Source: Rhodospirillales bacterium
GTDB lineage: Bacteria > Pseudomonadota > Alphaproteobacteria > Rhodospirillales > JADHTD01
NCBI GenBank assembly: GCA_016776525.1
Contig: JADHTD010000183.1
Coordinates: forward strand, 1 to 6,021
Direction: 5' to 3'
DNA: 6,021 nucleotides
Both the position numbers and the translations under genes were made by a program. Of this stretch, positions 1 to 5,251 are shown piece after piece (the stretch's first letter is position 1; each line of letters begins with the position of its first letter). The notes beneath the pieces were generated by a model. That model was not told the origin of the DNA, made no database searches, and worked only from the letters and a program-made list of their open reading frames with translations.

Positions 1-414
1 GAGCATAAGCACACCCCCGAAATCGAGTTCCACAGCGGACTTGCGCACCGGCCGCTGTTCGTGCCCTCGGTGGGCCGCTTCGCCCAGGGCATGATCGTCT
101 CGCTGCCGTTGCAGTTGTGGTCGCTGTCCGGCAAGCCGTCCCCGGCCGACTTGCAAAATGTCTATGCCGCCTTCTATGACGGCGGACCGTTCGTGACGGT
201 GAGCGCCGCCTCCGCCGCCGACGCCATGGCCAACCTGGACCCGGAGGCGCTCAACGGCACCAATCAGCTGGCCATTCATGTCTTCGGCAATGCCCAGCGC
301 GGCCAGGCGGTGGTCTGTGCCGTGCTCGACAATCTGGGCAAAGGGGCCTCGGGCCAGGCGGTGCAGAATATGAACCTGATGCTCGGTTTCGAGGAAACGG
401 CGGGCCTTACATAA
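1..414 (+). CDS. argC: N-acetyl-gamma-glutamyl-phosphate reductase, C-terminal part (5' truncated by window edge)
   Basis: The frame is open from base 1 to the TAA at 412-414, giving 137 codons, so the start and the NAD(P)-binding N-terminal half lie outside the window. The visible part begins with EHKHTPEIE, the conserved His-rich motif of ArgC that supplies the catalytic histidine. It ends with DNLGKGASGQAVQNMNLMLG, the hallmark C-terminal segment of the family. The middle segment VGRFAQGMIVSLPLQL is of the type I associate with alphaproteobacterial ArgC. The enzyme reduces N-acetyl-glutamyl-5-phosphate to the semialdehyde with NADPH in cytoplasmic arginine synthesis; the catalytic cysteine is not in view. 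A GTG at 61 could be mistaken for a start, but the ArgC motif continues upstream of it. The next gene on this strand begins about 185 bases later, after a possible terminator. Confidence 0.93.
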   Translation, partial: EHKHTPEIEFHSGLAHRPLFVPSVGRFAQGMIVSLPLQLWSLSGKPSPADLQNVYAAFYDGGPFVTVSAASAADAMANLDPEALNGTNQLAIHVFGNAQRGQAVVCAVLDNLGKGASGQAVQNMNLMLGFEETAGLT

Positions 415-435
415 TCCGGTGAAAAAGTAACCGGA
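415..435. repeat. Hairpin directly after the argC stop
   Basis: TCCGGT (415-420) and ACCGGA (430-435) form a perfect 6-bp inverted repeat around a 9-base A-rich loop, starting one base after the argC stop. No T-run follows, so it is more likely an mRNA 3'-end stabilising stem, or chance, than a complete intrinsic terminator. Confidence 0.4.
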
Positions 436-481
436 TGGTTCATATGCCGCTTGCGGCGCCAACCACGCAATGCTATGCACG

Positions 482-512
482 AAGGCAGAGGGGGAAACTC
501 TCCGCCTTTTGT
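482..512 (+). terminator. Possible rho-independent terminator of argC
   Basis: AAGGC (482-486) pairs with GCCTT (504-508) and AGAG (487-490) pairs with CTCT (498-501), with a CC bulge on the 3' arm and a GGGGAAA loop. The last stem Ts run into TTTTGTCTATTT. The stem is imperfect and the T-run short, so this is a moderate call. It would separate argC from the downstream methyltransferase gene. Confidence 0.45.
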
Positions 513-598
513 CTATTTGGGTCCGCACCGGCGGCTTCCGCCGCGGTTCATCCGAAAACAAAAAGAAAAACGACAAGAAGAATAACAGGGATACCGCC

Positions 599-1147
599 GT
601 GGTCTTCGAATACACGCTGCTTGCCGTCGTCGTCGCCGCTGTCGCCGTTTCCTTCTATTACACGGCCGTTACCGGTATTTCGCCGATCCCCAGTTCATCG
701 ACTTCACGCCGCAAGATGCTGGAATGCCTGCCCAAGGATCTGGAAGGCCGTATTCTGGAACTGGGCGCCGGTTGGGGCACCCTGGCCTTTCCCTTGGCCT
801 ACCAGTTTCCGGAATGCGAGGTGCTGGCCCTGGAATTGTCGCCGGTTCCCTGGTTTTTCATGTATCTGCGCTCGCGCCTGTTCCGCCGCCGTAACCTGCG
901 AATCCGGCGCATGAATTTCCTGCGCTACCCTTTCGAGGGCGCCAAAGCCGTGGTTTGTTACCTGCACGAAGAAGCCTTGGCGACGACCCGTTTGAAAATG
1001 GAAAACGAACTGGAACCTGGCACCCTGATCATCAGCAACACCTTCATCGTGCCCGGCTGGACGCCGGAAACGGTGCATCGGCTGGACGACAGCTTCTGTC
1101 CCAATGTTTATATTTACCGGGTGCCGGAAAAAGCCGCCGTCTCCTAG
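599..1147 (+). CDS. Membrane-anchored class I SAM-dependent methyltransferase, FAM173 (ATPSCKMT/ANTKMT)-like
   Basis: I start this gene at GTG 599, 182 aa. CAGGG at 586-590 sits 8 bases upstream, and the protein then opens directly with a hydrophobic helix (residues 5-25). The frame is open back to an ATG at 470, but that extension has poor codon bias and crosses the candidate argC terminator. After the helix comes a P-I-P linker (29-31), then SAM motif I LELGAGWG (53-60) and an acidic strand-2 end in ELSPVPWFFMYLRSR (79-93). PGWTPE lies at 152-157. The order of helix, P-x-P linker, glycine-rich loop, E-L-(N/S)-P-x-x-W and W-T-P-(D/E) matches FAM173 methyltransferases. Human members of that family methylate lysine on mitochondrial ATP synthase subunit c or the ADP/ATP translocase. 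A membrane-facing protein methyltransferase is therefore inferred; the substrate here is unknown. Its TAG overlaps the stop of the convergent lipoprotein gene. Confidence 0.75.
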   Translation: MVFEYTLLAVVVAAVAVSFYYTAVTGISPIPSSSTSRRKMLECLPKDLEGRILELGAGWGTLAFPLAYQFPECEVLALELSPVPWFFMYLRSRLFRRRNLRIRRMNFLRYPFEGAKAVVCYLHEEALATTRLKMENELEPGTLIISNTFIVPGWTPETVHRLDDSFCPNVYIYRVPEKAAVS

Positions 1148-1704
1148 CAGTTTGAACTCAGCGTACAGCCGTCATTGAACGGATCCCGTTCGGGGATCAA
1201 CTCCCACATAATTGATTGCACCAGGGATTTGAGGGCCGGGTCGTCCGCTGTTGTCGGCCGGGGCAGGCTGGCCACGACCGAGGACTGGGCCTGGCCGCCT
1301 TCGCACAGCAAGGCCGTCAGGTGCAGGGTATGCAGATCAGCCCGGGCCGCCGTTTCCGGGGGTTTGCCGCAGAGGTCGTCGTTATGGAGGGCTGGCGGCG
1401 GGTCGAAGGCCCAGACGAAACGGATTTTGGGCAGGCCGGCCGCCGCCGGCGCCGTTGTAAAGCGGGCCGGGGGACCAAAATGATTGCCCGGCATGGCGCC
1501 AAGAACGGTTTTTTCCAGCACAGATTTATGGCCCGGATAGGGGTTGCCGGTGACCATCGTCAAGACGTCGCCCTTCGACGCCGCATGGGTAAAGGTCGAG
1601 GGAATACCGCCGTAATGATGGGTGGTCATCCATTGCGGCCCGGAACAGGCCCCGAGCAGCAGGGCGGCGGAAAGAGTGGCGGTGGCGGAAATCAGGGGTT
1701 TCAT
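1144..1704 (-). CDS. Lipoprotein of unknown function
   Basis: This gene encodes 186 aa starting at ATG 1704. AAGGAG (complement of 1717-1722) lies upstream with a rather long 12-base spacing. Residues 1-20 form a lipoprotein signal: a short basic start, a hydrophobic run (SATATLSAALLLGA) and the lipobox LGAC with the lipidation cysteine at C20. Signal peptidase II processing and a membrane anchor are therefore expected. The residue after Cys is Ser, not Asp, so outer-membrane sorting is likely by the usual Lol rule, which is less certain outside enterics. The mature part has further cysteines at 112, 134, 180 and 186, allowing disulfides; the last two flank a short C-terminal tail. I do not recognise the family. 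It lies 79 bases downstream of parE on the same strand. I see no convincing sigma70 promoter in the gap, so co-transcription with parE is possible. Confidence 0.78.
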   Translation of the reverse strand: MKPLISATATLSAALLLGACSGPQWMTTHHYGGIPSTFTHAASKGDVLTMVTGNPYPGHKSVLEKTVLGAMPGNHFGPPARFTTAPAAAGLPKIRFVWAFDPPPALHNDDLCGKPPETAARADLHTLHLTALLCEGGQAQSSVVASLPRPTTADDPALKSLVQSIMWELIPERDPFNDGCTLSSNC

Positions 1705-1772
1705 GACGGCCTAAATCTCCTTCTCATCCCTATAAGATAGCTGCAAAAGGCGGCGGGGGAAGGGGTTTTTAA

Positions 1773-1800
1773 GCGACATTGACTCAAACGTCGATGTCGC
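1773..1800. repeat. Inverted repeat spanning the parE stop codon
   Basis: GCGACAT (1773-1779) and ATGTCGC (1794-1800) are a perfect 7-bp inverted repeat. It can be extended inward by GAC/GTC after one mismatch, leaving a 6-base loop that includes the parE stop codon at 1784-1786. In parE mRNA only two Us follow the stem, so it is not a standard intrinsic terminator. It may protect or attenuate the 3' end before the lipoprotein gene. Confidence 0.4.
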
Positions 1801-3832
1801 CGGCCTCCACGAAGCGGGCATGTTCCTGAATAAAAGCGAAACGCAGTTCCGGTTTCTTGCCCATCAGGGAGTCCACCAGCTTGTCGGTTTCCTTGGCCTC
1901 AGCCAGTTCATCGGCGTTGTGGCCCTGGGGCACGGTGACCCGGAGCAGGGTGCGGCTGTCCGGATTCATGGTGGTTTCCTTCAATTGGGCCGGCGGCATT
2001 TCGCCGAGGCCCTTGAAGCGGCTGATGTCGATCTTGCCGCGACCGGTGAACTCTTTTTCCAGCAGTTCGTCCTTGTGGGCGTCGTCCCGGGCGTACTGGC
2101 TTTTGGTTCCCTGGGTAATCCGGTAGAGCGGCGGTAGAGCTAGAAATAAATGTCCATTTTCAATAAGTTGTGTCATTTCCTTAAAGAAGAATGTCATCAA
2201 GAGAGAGGCAATATGGGCGCCGTCAACGTCGGCGTCGGTCATGATGATAACCCGCTCATAGCGCAGCGCTTCGTCCGCGTACTGGTCGCCGATGCCGCAG
2301 CCCAAAGCCTCGATCAGGTCATGCAGTTCCTGGTTGGCCATCATCTTGTCGCGGGTGGCGCTGGCCACGTTGAGGATCTTGCCGCGCAGCGGCAGCACCG
2401 CCTGGGTCTTGCGGTTGCGGCCCTGTTTGGCGGAACCGCCCGCCGAATCCCCTTCGACGATGAAAATCTCGGTGCCGTCGGCCGAGGTCGAGGTGCAATC
2501 GGCCAGTTTGCCGGGCAGCCGCAGTTTACGGGTTGCCGACTGGCGTTTGAGTTGCTTGTCCTGGCGCCGCTTGAGGCGGATATCGGCCCGTTCGACGGCT
2601 CGCTCCATCAGCAGTTGGGCGTTATTCGGATCGCCCGACAGCCAGTGGTCGAAATGGTCGCGCAGCGCCGTTTCCACCAATTTTGCCGCCTCCGCCGTGG
2701 CCAGTCTTTCCTTGGTCTGGCCCTGGAACTGCGGATCGTGGATGAACACCGAGAGCATGATGCAGGCGCCGCCCATGACGTCCTCGGCGGTCAGTTTCGA
2801 GGCCTGCTTGTTGTTGGTGAGCTCGCCGTAGGCCCGCAAACCCTTATTGAGCGCCGAGCGCAGGCCGGATTCATGGGTGCCGCCCTGGGGGGTCGGCACC
2901 GTGTTGCAATAGGAATTGAAAAAGGCTTCTTCATCATAGGGCCAAGCCACCGCCCATTCCACTTTGCCGGAACCGCCGTTGAGGTTGCCCTGGCCGGAAA
3001 ACACTTCCGAGGTCAGCATCTTGCGGTCTTTCAATTCGCTGGCCAGGTAGTCGGACAGGCCGCCCGGGAAATGCAGGGTGTCTTTGGCCGGGATCGGGCT
3101 CCCTTCTTTGAGCAGTTTTTCGTCGCATTCCCAGTGGATTTCAACGCCCCGGAACAGGTAGGCCTTGGACCGGGCCATGCGGTAGAGCAGGGCCGGTTTG
3201 AAATGATGGCGGGTGCCAAAAATCTGCGGGTCCGGATGGAAGCTGAGGGTGGTGCCATGCTTGGTCTTGGCGACTTTGCCGGCGTCTTTCAATTTGCCCT
3301 TCGGTTTGCCGCGCGCGTAGGACTGGGTCCACAGCTTGGCGTCACGGGCCACTTCCACGGAGAGCGAGTCGGACAGGGCGTTAACCACGGAAACGCCGAC
3401 CCCGTGCAGGCCGCCGGAGGTCTCGTAGGCCTTGCCGCTGAATTTGCCGCCGGAATGCAGCGTCGTCAGGATCACTTCCAGGGCCGATTTGCTCTTGAAT
3501 TTGGGGTGCGGATCGACCGGGATGCCGCGGCCGTTGTCGATGACGGTGACGGTATCGTCGGCGGCCAGTTTTAGGGTGATGCGGCTGGCATGCCCGGCGA
3601 CGGCTTCGTCCATGGAATTGTCGAGAACCTCGGCCACCAAATGGTGCATGGCGTGTTCGTCGGTGCCGCCGATATACATGCCGGGGCGGCGGCGGACCGG
3701 TTCCAGGCCTTCCAGAACCTCGATGTCCTTGGCCGAATAGGATTTATTCTTGCCTTTGGCGGCGCTTTTTCCGCGGCTTGCGGCCGGGGACTTGGTGGTT
3801 TTTTGTTCGGCGTGCTGGAACAAATCCGTCAT
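1784..3832 (-). CDS. parE: DNA topoisomerase IV subunit B (type IIA, ATPase and TOPRIM subunit)
   Basis: I start this gene at ATG 3832 (MTDLFQ), 682 aa; upstream extension to a TTG at 3904 gives atypical residues. A basic low-complexity tail (about 11-31) leads into the Bergerat ATPase fold: E68 and N72 in EVLDN, IDNGRGIP (98-105) and GGLHGVGV (140-147). The transducer domain contains PQGGTH (315-320) and the QTK loop (372-374). The TOPRIM domain shows EGDSAGG (460-466), PLRGKILNV (481-489) and the metal-binding TDADVDG (532-538), and RFKGLGEM (605-612) closes the C-terminal region. Lack of the long GyrB insertion, the length, and the ParE-like TFFF..M..LI..GHL....PPLYR stretch favour ParE over GyrB. 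With ParC it decatenates daughter chromosomes. Codons for residues about 541-569 are strikingly AT-rich (see findings). The start has only a weak Shine-Dalgarno sequence (SD). Confidence 0.95.
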   Translation of the reverse strand: MTDLFQHAEQKTTKSPAASRGKSAAKGKNKSYSAKDIEVLEGLEPVRRRPGMYIGGTDEHAMHHLVAEVLDNSMDEAVAGHASRITLKLAADDTVTVIDNGRGIPVDPHPKFKSKSALEVILTTLHSGGKFSGKAYETSGGLHGVGVSVVNALSDSLSVEVARDAKLWTQSYARGKPKGKLKDAGKVAKTKHGTTLSFHPDPQIFGTRHHFKPALLYRMARSKAYLFRGVEIHWECDEKLLKEGSPIPAKDTLHFPGGLSDYLASELKDRKMLTSEVFSGQGNLNGGSGKVEWAVAWPYDEEAFFNSYCNTVPTPQGGTHESGLRSALNKGLRAYGELTNNKQASKLTAEDVMGGACIMLSVFIHDPQFQGQTKERLATAEAAKLVETALRDHFDHWLSGDPNNAQLLMERAVERADIRLKRRQDKQLKRQSATRKLRLPGKLADCTSTSADGTEIFIVEGDSAGGSAKQGRNRKTQAVLPLRGKILNVASATRDKMMANQELHDLIEALGCGIGDQYADEALRYERVIIMTDADVDGAHIASLLMTFFFKEMTQLIENGHLFLALPPLYRITQGTKSQYARDDAHKDELLEKEFTGRGKIDISRFKGLGEMPPAQLKETTMNPDSRTLLRVTVPQGHNADELAEAKETDKLVDSLMGKKPELRFAFIQEHARFVEAGDIDV
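2126..2213 (-). other. AT-rich rare-codon patch within parE
   Basis: Bases 2141-2213 contain only 22 G or C in 73 (30%), whereas the flanking parE sequence is clearly GC-rich. The reading frame is intact and the protein segment is conserved, but it uses TTA, CTA (twice), AAT, GGA, ACA, CAA and CTT, codons largely avoided elsewhere in the gene. The boundaries are abrupt: GC-rich codons resume at GTTGACGGC on one side and at CCGCCGCTC on the other. The origin is unknown; a small recombination tract or an embedded functional sequence are both possible. Confidence 0.7.
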
Positions 3833-3870
3833 CGCTTCGGGGTTCCCATCAGTCTGTCGTAGCAGTCCAT
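3829..3870 (-). CDS. Possible 13-aa leader ORF coupled to parE
   Basis: On the parE mRNA an ATG at 3870 opens MDCYDRLMGTPKR and stops with a TGA that shares ATGA with the parE start (stop 3831-3829, parE ATG 3832-3830). Because parE has only a weak SD of its own, re-initiation from this leader is conceivable. The leader also lacks a clear SD, so this remains a weak call. Confidence 0.22.
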   Translation of the reverse strand: MDCYDRLMGTPKR

Positions 3871-3917
3871 TCCGAGGTGTATCCCGGAAAAACCTGTCCT
3901 GCAACCGCTAACATGAT

Positions 3918-3945
3918 ACAGTAGGTTTGTATTTTTTGATAACAA
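3918..3945 (-). promoter_or_regulatory. Candidate parE promoter in the AT-rich divergent gap
   Basis: Read on the minus strand, TTGTTA (complement of 3940-3945) and TACTGT (complement of 3918-3923) are separated by 16 bases. This would give a leader of about 80 bases before parE. The region from 3911 to 3957 is the only AT-rich stretch between the divergent genes, so promoters for both probably lie here. The plus-strand promoter for the thioesterase is not clear. An ACAA-GATA-TTGT inverted repeat lies at about 3942-3953 and could be an operator or chance. Confidence 0.35.
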
Positions 3946-3970
3946 GATATTGTAGCTTGGGGGTGAGCTC

Positions 3971-4411
3971 ATGAATGTAACCGCCGCTGAAAGCGAGCCC
4001 GATTCGATTACCACGGCGCCGGGCGACCCGGACCCCAAGGGCAAACTGGCGATCCGCACCCTGGCCATGCCCGCCGACACCAACCCCAGCGGTGATATTT
4101 TCGGCGGCTGGCTTTTGTCGCAAATGGACATTGCCGGCGGCATCACCGCCGAATGGCGGGCCCGGGGACGGGTGGTGACGGTGGCCGTGCAGGGCATGGA
4201 ATTCCACCGCCCGGTCTGGGTCGGTGACGTGCTGTGCGTCTATGCCGATGTCCAGAAAGTCGGCCGCACCTCGATTACCCTGCTGATCGAAGCCTATGTG
4301 CTGCGCCGCCGCGACCAGACGCACCGGGTGAAGGTGACGGAAGGCATATTTACCTTCGTTGCCATTGACGAAAACGGTAATCCGCGGCCGGTGCCGCCGG
4401 AAGACGGCTGA
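3971..4411 (+). CDS. yciA: Acyl-CoA thioesterase, YciA-type hotdog fold
   Basis: This gene encodes 146 aa from ATG 3971, with GGGGGTGA (3959-3966) as ribosome binding site. After a disordered acidic N-terminus (1-22) the protein matches YciA closely. LAIRTLAMPADTNPSGDIFGGW (26-47) contains the N38-x-x-G-D42-I-F-G-G-W motif with the presumed catalytic Asp42. SQMDIAGG (50-57) follows, then GRVVTVAVQGMEFHRPVWVGD (66-86) and the final strand KVTEGIFTFVAID. These are the signatures of hexameric hotdog thioesterases that hydrolyse a broad range of short to long acyl-CoAs in the cytoplasm, thought to free CoA and control acyl-CoA pools. The length agrees with the family (E. coli about 132 aa) apart from the N-terminal extension. 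It is divergent from parE and convergent with the microprotein gene; I found no clear terminator after it. Confidence 0.92.
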   Translation: MNVTAAESEPDSITTAPGDPDPKGKLAIRTLAMPADTNPSGDIFGGWLLSQMDIAGGITAEWRARGRVVTVAVQGMEFHRPVWVGDVLCVYADVQKVGRTSITLLIEAYVLRRRDQTHRVKVTEGIFTFVAIDENGNPRPVPPEDG

Positions 4412-4522
4412 AACCGGATCGGGCCGCTGGGTGAGTTGGATTTGCGGGATCGTTTCCATCACTCCGAACAGCTATCGCCACAGGACTGGATGGTGGCGGG
4501 TGAGGCGACGGGCCCGGATGCT
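4412..4522. other. Short convergent intergenic region with a weak stem
   Basis: These 111 bases lie between the thioesterase stop and the microprotein stop. CGCCAC (4476-4481) and GTGGCG (4493-4498) can form a 6-bp stem with an 11-base loop, but no T-run follows on either strand. Open frames crossing it are shadow frames without recognisable protein features. I see no further gene in it. Confidence 0.4.
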
Positions 4523-4606
4523 TCAGACGATCAGCAACAGGATATAGCCTACATAAAACAACGAACCGAGGGTCGCCAAATCCTTGAGGAATACGTTGGG
4601 GGTCAT
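4523..4606 (-). CDS. 27-aa single-helix membrane microprotein, putatively SOS (LexA)-regulated
   Basis: On the minus strand ATG at 4606 opens a 27-codon frame ending with TGA at 4523. It is preceded by a textbook AAGGAG (complement of 4615-4620) with an 8-base spacer, one of the best ribosome binding sites in the window. Residues 1-9 (MTPNVFLKD) hold the only charges, K8 and D9. Residues 10-27 (LATLGSLFYVGYILLLIV) are an uninterrupted hydrophobic helix running to the C-terminus, so a single-pass inner-membrane protein is expected. Upstream are a consensus -10 box and a perfect alphaproteobacterial LexA box. LexA control, tiny size and a lone membrane helix parallel Caulobacter SidA (29 aa), which blocks division via FtsW/FtsN during DNA damage. 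The parallel is functional inference only; I do not see recognisable sequence homology. A KDL-then-helix layout vaguely recalls DUF3149-like small proteins, which is another option. Confidence 0.72.
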   Translation of the reverse strand: MTPNVFLKDLATLGSLFYVGYILLLIV

Positions 4607-4625
4607 TGTTTAGTCTCCTTACCCG

Positions 4626-4641
4626 TGGCCCTTAAAGGCCA
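4626..4641. repeat. Hairpin in the microprotein mRNA leader
   Basis: TGGCC (4626-4630) and GGCCA (4637-4641) form a 5-bp inverted repeat around CTTAAA, ending five bases upstream of the AAGGAG ribosome binding site of the 27-aa gene. It could position or modulate the ribosome site; the stem is short. Confidence 0.35.
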
Positions 4642-4652
4642 TAACTAGAAAA

Positions 4653-4667
4653 GAACATAACAGGAAC
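4653..4667 (-). promoter_or_regulatory. LexA operator (alphaproteobacterial SOS box)
   Basis: The plus strand reads GAAC-ATAACAG-GAAC, which is GTTC-N7-GTTC on the minus strand. That is exactly the direct-repeat SOS box established for alphaproteobacterial LexA (for example in Caulobacter and Rhodobacter). It directly abuts the TATAAT box (complement of 4668-4673) of the microprotein promoter and so would cover the expected transcription start, a classic LexA repression position. I noticed no other GTTC-N7-GTTC in the window. Confidence 0.75.
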
Positions 4668-4681
4668 ATTATAGAGTTCCT
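4662..4681. repeat. 6-8-6 palindrome surrounding the -10 box
   Basis: AGGAAC (4662-4667) and GTTCCT (4676-4681) are perfect inverted arms flanking the eight bases that contain the -10 element. One arm is shared with the LexA box. It may widen the operator or bind a second dimeric regulator. Confidence 0.45.
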
Positions 4682-4694
4682 TTATATAAATCAA
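4668..4694 (-). promoter_or_regulatory. Sigma70-type promoter of the microprotein gene
   Basis: On the minus strand the -10 is a perfect TATAAT (complement of 4668-4673). The best -35 is TTGATT (complement of 4689-4694), with a short 15-base spacer. Transcription would start near 4661, inside the SOS box, giving a leader of about 55 bases. The suboptimal spacing is the main doubt. Confidence 0.6.
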
Positions 4695-4805
4695 TGTTTT
4701 TTATTGTTTGGGTGTTTGCCGTCGGCCAGGGGTCACAAGAACGTGTCTGTTCCCGCCGGAAATCATCGGTTATAGAAAATGGTGCATCAATGGAGGGGGC
4801 GTGAA

Positions 4806-5174
4806 ATGACTCTGAGGCTTATCGTTTTTCTTTTGTGTTTTCTGCTTGCGTCGGCCGCCGGCGCCGGTGAGGTATCGGTCGTCAAGGCCGAGGCCCGTTA
4901 CCAGGGCCATGATAAATTCACCTTTAGTGTTACCCTGCGACATGCCGATACGGGCTGGAAGCACTATGCCGATAAATGGCAGGTTATCGATGCCGACGGC
5001 CGGGTTCTCGGCACCCGCGTGCTGATGCATCCGCATGTCAACGAACAGCCTTTCACCCGCAGCCTGTCCGGCGTTTCCATCCCGGCCGGCATCAACCGGG
5101 TACTTGTCCGCGCCTCTGACACGAAACACGGCGAGAGTTCCAAGACCCTGGCTGTCGATCTTCCCAAACGCTGA
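4806..5174 (+). CDS. Exported (periplasmic) beta-rich protein of unknown function
   Basis: I start this gene at ATG 4806, 122 aa, with GGAGGGGGC (4791-4799) spaced 6 bases upstream. An in-frame ATG at 4779 would add residues that weaken the signal peptide. Residues 1-20 form a Sec signal: basic start, hydrophobic core LIVFLLCFLLASAA, and an AGA signal peptidase I site near residue 20. The mature part, about 102 aa, alternates hydrophobic and polar residues as in an Ig- or FN3-like beta sandwich, as in FTFSVTLRH and NRVLVRASD, and ends in VDLPKR. It is His-rich for its size (35, 46, 53, 75, 77, 108), including MHPHVNEQPF at 74-83, so metal binding is possible but unproven. I cannot name the family. 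It is divergent from the LexA-boxed microprotein. TATAGA at 4771-4776 may be its -10, but no good -35 is visible. Confidence 0.82.
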   Translation: MTLRLIVFLLCFLLASAAGAGEVSVVKAEARYQGHDKFTFSVTLRHADTGWKHYADKWQVIDADGRVLGTRVLMHPHVNEQPFTRSLSGVSIPAGINRVLVRASDTKHGESSKTLAVDLPKR

Positions 5175-5193
5175 TCCCCAAAGGCCCATAGGC

Positions 5194-5221
5194 AAAAAAA
5201 GGCCGCCGGGTAGGCGGCCTT
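5194..5221 (-). terminator. Rho-independent terminator of the 85-aa gene
   Basis: GGCCGCC (5201-5207) and GGCGGCC (5213-5219) form a perfect 7-bp GC stem, 9 bp with the flanking AA/TT, around the loop GGGTA. On the minus strand it is followed by seven Ts (5194-5200), so it terminates the minus-strand gene ending at 5252. On the plus strand only TT then CAC follows, so it would be a weak terminator for the exported-protein gene. Confidence 0.85.
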
Positions 5222-5251
5222 CACAGGCTGATGACTAAGGGGAGGAATGTG

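Noticed and set aside
435..598. Extending the methyltransferase to ATG 470, or a separate frame from ATG 435.
   Set aside because: Codon bias is poor, the stretch overlaps a possible argC terminator, and GTG 599 has its own ribosome site and starts right at the membrane helix.
2134..2147. TAGAGCTAGAAATA in the parE patch is identical to part of the synthetic SpCas9 guide-RNA scaffold.
   Set aside because: The match is 14 bases only, its GAAA loop is artificial in the guide RNA, and here the bases encode conserved ParE residues; no other scaffold sequence or repeat follows. Coincidence.
2150..3574. A long open frame of 474 codons on the plus strand, antisense to parE.
   Set aside because: It is a shadow of the GC-rich parE codons; the minus-strand product has all ParE motifs and the plus-strand product has no recognisable domain.
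3833..3904. N-terminal extension of ParE to a TTG at 3904.
   Set aside because: The added residues do not resemble ParE and would place the start at the presumed promoter; MTDLFQ at 3832 is a typical beginning.
4436..4648. A 70-codon plus-strand frame opposite the microprotein.
   Set aside because: There is no good ribosome site and the composition is polar and random; the opposite-strand microprotein has far better translation and promoter signals.
4739..4752. GAAC-N6-GTTC considered as a second LexA site.
   Set aside because: It is an inverted repeat with 6-base spacing, not the GTTC-N7-GTTC direct repeat of alphaproteobacteria nor the GAAC-N4-GTTC of Gram-positives.
4779..4805. Earlier ATG for the exported protein.
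   Set aside because: It lacks a ribosome site and adds charged residues ahead of the signal peptide, whereas ATG 4806 has a strong purine-rich site.
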